64,000 nt of DNA from Ciona intestinalis (Eukaryota > Chordata > Ascidiacea > Phlebobranchia > Cionidae): NCBI RefSeq assembly GCF_000224145.3, contig NC_020173.2, positions 2,571,293 through 2,635,292 of the forward strand. The letters run 5' to 3'. Numbering within the stretch: position 1 is the stretch's first letter; each line of letters opens with the position of its first letter. A program made the position numbers and the translations under genes. The notes under the pieces were generated by a model that saw only the letters and a program-made list of their open reading frames with translations, was not told the origin of the DNA and ran no database searches. Positions 59,721 through 64,000 of this stretch are shown here, piece by piece.

Positions 59721-61596
59721 TTACAATCGGAATGGATATGGCGGTTTGTTGTATCCGGGATGTTGTGCTAATGAAGCGAATTGTGCGAGAGTGTCTAATG
59801 TTGGAACTGTGGGGAAGAAACTGTTGGGTGGTTGGGCGTAGAATGGACCCCTGTTATAGCATGGTAACACTGAGGGATATGGGTGAGGAGGGGTAAGGGG
59901 GTTCGACTGGTTGGATTCTGTTGAGGAAGATCGGACTTGCTCTTCTCGTCTTCCTGTTTCTCTGAAAAAAGACTCCCGATTTGATCCGGAGTACTTCGGA
60001 GTCGAAGTGATACAGGGACCGAATCCGGGTTGAGTTTTGAAACGGGAGAAACCGGGTTCTCTCTTCCGGAGGTTTGGGAGGAAGGAGAAGAACATCCGGA
60101 GCCGTGGTGTTCGGATGTTGTGGGAGCAGAGTCAGAGGACTTTCCGATCAAGGATTCGATGGAGAAAGGAGAATTACGGGGAAGTTTTTTGGCTTGTTGC
60201 TGCCCTCTAACAGATTCTCTAGCGGAGTGAAGAGCAACAGCGTTAGCGAAGTTCGCGGCTTGGATTCTCGCATCCGTGCTCAGTGTTGGATTGCATGGGA
60301 AGGGTGGGGAAGATGGAAAAAGATGATTCGTCGTCATCTGAGGTAACCTTGATGATCCAAAAGCCATCAAAGCAGCTTGTCTGTTGTTGATTTCATGCGG
60401 AGGTAGCAACGGTATATGTGCAGGCAGTGGGTTCATGTAAGCATATGGATTCATTGATGCTGCCATGATAGCTGCTTGTTGTGTTGCTGCAAGACCGTAT
60501 GGACGACCGTAAGGACTAGCTGCATTCATTGAAGCTGCAAGGACATTATCCCGAAACGGATCTCTCTGTTGTCGTTTAAATCGTTTTCTTCTTCGTAGAA
60601 AGGAACCATTGTCGAACATATCTTCCGCCTCAGGATCCATGGTCCAGTAATTTCCCTTTCCAGGGTTACCAGGCTCGCGTGGAATTTTCACGAAGCAGTC
60701 GTTCAGTGAAAGGTTATGACGTATCGAGTTCTGCCAAGCAGGGAACTTCTCTTTGTAATAAGGGAAGCGGTTCATGATGAAATCGCAAATCCCACTCAGA
60801 GTAAGTTTCTTATCGGGAGACTGAAGTATCGACATTGTTATAAGAGCGATGTATGAATACGGAGGTTTTACATTCTTCTTTGATTCGTTCGAATATTCTT
60901 CCATTTCTTCTCCGATCTTTCTCAATTCTTCATCCTTTTCTCTCGACTCATCTTCGCCGCTTGATGACGCACAGTGCGCAGGGGGGTTTCCCTCTGACGA
61001 CACAGGCGACGAAGACCGTTCGTCCACCGTTGGTGATTTCGGCAACCAGTTTTGGCGAAACGACTCTCGTACAAGGGTGGCTGGTGACGACAATGACGTC
61101 ACGTCTACGTAGGTATCGTTCAAAGCTAGGAGAAAAATGGCACGATTAAATATTTTGTACAATGTACTTGTACGGCTTGAATTGTTAAAAGTTGAGAGAC
61201 CAATAATTACTAATTTATTCTTTTCATTTTCTTACCTAAATGTTGGGTTGTTTTTGCCGCTGGAGCTTGAACTTTTTCCTGCATTTGTTGAACTGCATTT
61301 TTCATGCATTCTATGGCTGACATCTCATTTAGTGACTTAGTGGCATTGGGTGGTTGATAAGGTTTGCCCGGGACCGGCGACCTTGATTCCCCGTCACGAT
61401 GTTTGTTTCGAGTCGGGCCTGCCGCCGATGATTTCCAGTTTTGCAAAATGGCGTCTGCTTGTTGTTGAGGGTAGATTGAACCGATGACATTATCTCGTGA
61501 TGCTCCGTGAGATTCAATACGATTCATCATGAAACGTTTATGATCACTCTTATCCTCGCTTGTATTGTATTGCACACAACACTGCACTGTCATCAT
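59721..61596 (-). CDS. FoxD: FoxD forkhead transcription factor, right copy (one frame break)
   Basis: Exon 1 is 61596-61236 and exon 2 is 61125-59721. The forkhead domain is identical or nearly identical to the left copy. The eh1-like FSIESLIG lies at 60166-60143. As written, one C is missing in a run (CCC at 60027-60029 where the left copy has CCCC at 53517-53520). This shifts the frame, and translation would stop at 59795 after 563 residues. The frame that is open beyond it continues as [14 protein letters not shown], as in the left copy, then diverges and ends [12 protein letters not shown] with TAA at 59721-59723. With one base added the length is a multiple of three, about 588 residues. 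The intron is 110 bp against 366 bp in the left copy. Exon 1 has one codon fewer (KSLNEM against KSSPNEM). Confidence 0.9.
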
Positions 61597-61714
61597 CACA
61601 CAACGGATTCGATGCTGAAATATGAACGAGCACTTTGCAAAACGCGACAATTTATTCAAATCCACTTCTTCAATTCTCCCAGCAACCGCTTTTTTCTTCG
61701 AATCCTAGATCTCG

Positions 61715-61720
61715 TTTATA
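61715..61720 (-). promoter_or_regulatory. TATA-like box of right FoxD
   Basis: TATAAA (minus) lies in the same conserved block as the left-copy box, 119 nt before the ATG. Confidence 0.3.
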
Positions 61721-62393
61721 ATTCCGTTGATCAGCAACAGATCAATTGTTTATCAATTATAAGCAAACAGATCTAAACAAAGTAAGTTTGCTTTGAAAAT
61801 CAATTTATCCAATATCGCCATTCAAACAATTGCCGGATTAGTATTTCCTTATGACGTCATGCTGACTACGTCATGAAAGAGGTATATTATTAGTAACAAG
61901 CTTGTACCTAGTATCAAACTGTAATATGTGCTTACAAATTCTGTATCTATAATCCTCGCAAACTACTCACTACTTAATAACTGTTTTTTGTACAAAACAT
62001 TCTATAACCTTATTCACTGTTTAAACACATAATACCTTAATGTAGATCTACACGTTTCATTTTACGCTGCATTTCATCCTGAAATCCCATTCTAAATAAT
62101 TCAGAAATAAGTTACAACCTTTCTCAGTTTCCATTGCTGTCTTGCTCTAGTTCTACTATAGCAAGCTACGACGAACTTGGTAAAAAACAAAGTTGTTTTT
62201 TCCACTTGACTACAGGACTGCGTGCTGTTGTTATTTCACTAAATATCCTTCCAAATACTTTCACTCGTCTGTGCATCCCATTTCGTAACAACTATACACA
62301 ACTTGACACCATAATATCCTGCGTTACTCATTGAAGAAAAATTTCGGTTATACAGTCAAAACAACAACGTATCTGGCCTGGTAAGTGAATAAG

Positions 62394-62415
62394 ACTCTCT
62401 CTCTCTCTCTCTCTT
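62394..62415. repeat. (CT)n microsatellite
   Basis: About 20 bp of CT repeats lie in a part of the right arm that has no left-arm counterpart. Confidence 0.85.
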
Positions 62416-62649
62416 TAATAACTGATATGCTTTCTTGGTCTACAAGTTTCTCATATGCACTTTCGTATTTAAAATTCATATAGTTAAGGGCGAGAAAACA
62501 TATTATAAATACTGCAGTTTTTCAGCTTTTTAGGTATTTTGTGTAATGTTACAGGTAGTACTTCTACATAACTGTAAATTGCTACCAAAACTGAACACAC
62601 AGCGCCTGTTTGTCGCAATACATACCATAACTTCATCTGCCCTTATATT

Positions 62650-63000
62650 TGTCAACTGATTCGTAAAATTCTAACGACTTTATATACAGCTCGTATTAAG
62701 TTGTAACTTGTCCACACAAGTTTTACTGCAAGTAACGTTTGAATTGGACATTTGAACTGTTCAACTCATTCTTGCAACTGGTGTTCCAATCGACCCAACT
62801 TCCCAATTTATTCACGACAAATCTTTTCAACCGAGATAAAGATGAAAAGATCGAGACTCGCGACTCGAACTCGCCTCTTTCAAACGCCACAAACGCCGCC
62901 AAATATCGGGAACAAACATCGATGATATTTCTCGCCTTCTTATCGCTTAATCGCACGCGACATCAATCAAACTATAAGCTACGATTAAAGTCGAACTAAC
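62650..63000 (-). promoter_or_regulatory. Distal conserved island upstream of right FoxD
   Basis: This is the counterpart of 50480-50830, including AACAAACA at 62911-62918. It is a candidate enhancer, since flanking sequence between the arms has diverged. Confidence 0.4.
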
Positions 63001-63382
63001 ATCTTTGATAAATTATAATTTTAATTAACATAAACAAAGTAAGAACATACTCCCACTCAAAGTCAGGTTACAACTTTTTATAGATACACACGTAAAAAAA
63101 CCCTTATGCTCACTGACCAGTTATAAAATGGGCGTATTTTTATACATAAAACACTTAATGTATATTCATACTTTTTATGCTTATACTAAAGTTGGGATTT
63201 TATACTGCTGACATGCATATAATTATTTGATATATTTAAACTTGTATATAGAGCGCGCTTTATTATTTTATATTTTAATTCAAAGTGTCAACATTATCAC
63301 TTTGACGTGTGCTTATGTAATCAAAACGCTATTCTATATTACGGTTCAAACCAAGGAGAGACTTAACGAGCTAATCTTGGCC

Positions 63383-63399
63383 GTCAAAGTTGATCAAAG
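63383..63399 (-). promoter_or_regulatory. Pair of Tcf/Lef-type sites, right FoxD
   Basis: GTCAAAGTTGATCAAAG is the reverse complement of the left-arm motif at 49722-49738 and is conserved without change. Confidence 0.4.
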
Positions 63400-63715
63400 A
63401 TGAAAGATAATAATTAACATCAAGTAATGTCGGTCTCGTCTCATCTTGTTTCGGTTGTCAACAAGTTTATCATCGGTGTGATGAAGTAAACATTATGAAA
63501 GGTTGGTTTGTCATTCTTACAACTTGCATGACACAATTCTTAATACTGAGCTGCAACAGCACAGATAAATTATCTGTTGTGTGATTTAAAAATATTGACC
63601 GACATTTGAACTCACCAAGTGGGACTTGTAACACTTTTAGGGTGTACGTATGGAGTTTATATACGACACCTTACTACCGTTTTGACACCTTGGTTTAAGG
63701 GTGGGCCGTTGGTGT

Positions 63716-63902
63716 ATAGTATAGGGTGAGAAAGACGGGACAACTTTAGCCCACAATATCCAAATATCCTAAACTTATTTTCATCAATTAACAACAGTCT
63801 ATGAGAGTTGTGATAAACATATTTGAATTTTTTTGTTTACTACCAAATGGAGCAAGAAAATAGAGTGAAGAGGTGTCCAATCTGCCCCAGCCCTACTATA
63901 TA
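63716..63902. mobile_element. MITE copy specific to the right FoxD arm
   Basis: TATAGGGTGAGAAAGACGGG on the left and CCAATCTGCCCCAGCCCTAC on the right frame the family core. The matching point of the left arm (about 49405-49410) has no insert. Confidence 0.75.
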
Positions 63903-64000
63903 TTAAGGAATTATATAACCGTATTCTTACAAGTCTAAAATGGCGTTGTAAATTACTTAAAAATGTGATTAGGAAATATTGGATATTATGTGTACAGTAA

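Larger units (their letters stand above)
59947..64000 (-). repeat. Right arm of the FoxD inverted duplication (continues past the window)
   Basis: This is the inverse partner of 49303-53600, with matching islands separated by unrelated DNA. Matching continues up to the last base (63903-64000 with 49303-49405), so the true end is outside. A MITE at 63716-63902 interrupts the match and is absent from the left arm. Confidence 0.85.

Overview
The window looks like nuclear DNA of a solitary ascidian, most likely Ciona intestinalis/robusta. The base composition is AT-rich, exons are small and separated by short GT-AG introns, many related short DNA transposons sit in introns, and there is a closely linked pair of FoxD forkhead genes, as known from Ciona. 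Species is inferred from these features; no search was run. All gene models were built by eye from splice signals, frame continuity and family resemblance.

Layout. 334-481 (-): last exon of an unrecognised gene. 1252-4016 (+): 14-exon RNF212-type RING protein, tail to tail with 4653-14342 (-), a 19-exon TBC1D31 (WDR67) orthologue. 16197-19702 (+): seven-exon low-complexity protein of 596 residues ending in a CAAX box preceded by cysteines, resembling paralemmin tails. 20368-30541 (-): 18-exon, 995-residue protein with about 17 C2H2 zinc fingers and a Gln-rich tail. 32165-37708 (+): caspase-fold protein with catalytic His and Cys, no recognisable prodomain and a long unrecognised C-terminal extension. 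37709-49300: no convincing gene, but a 1.3 kb terminal-inverted-repeat transposon (38642-39966) and several short elements. 49303-64000: an imperfect inverted duplication carrying two head-out, tail-to-tail FoxD genes, at 51693-53892 (+) and 59721-61596 (-). It runs past the right edge of the window.

How parts relate. The first five genes are unrelated in function: meiotic-type RING ligase, centrosome/cilium TBC protein, putative lipidated membrane protein, zinc-finger protein, caspase homologue. The FoxD pair is one unit. Near-identity between arms is confined to islands: coding exons, the exon 1 region, a 350 bp block about 0.9 kb upstream, and a block about 2 kb upstream containing two Tcf/Lef-type sites. 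Introns and the DNA between islands differ. Each FoxD copy carries one single-base frame break where the other copy is intact, so an assembly or consensus error is the first explanation to test. The extreme C-termini differ completely.

Mobile DNA: at least 12 copies of one TA-flanked MITE family with GGGTGGGGAAGAT-type ends, tRNA-derived SINEs, a 257 bp hAT-like MITE with a perfect 8 bp target duplication, a nested foldback element, and two intronic dispersed repeat families. Four N gaps are present. I found no CRISPR array, operon or prokaryote-type system and no clear wholly new system. The most unusual items are the FoxD inverted duplication, the caspase homologue without S1-pocket arginines, and the CAAX-tailed protein.
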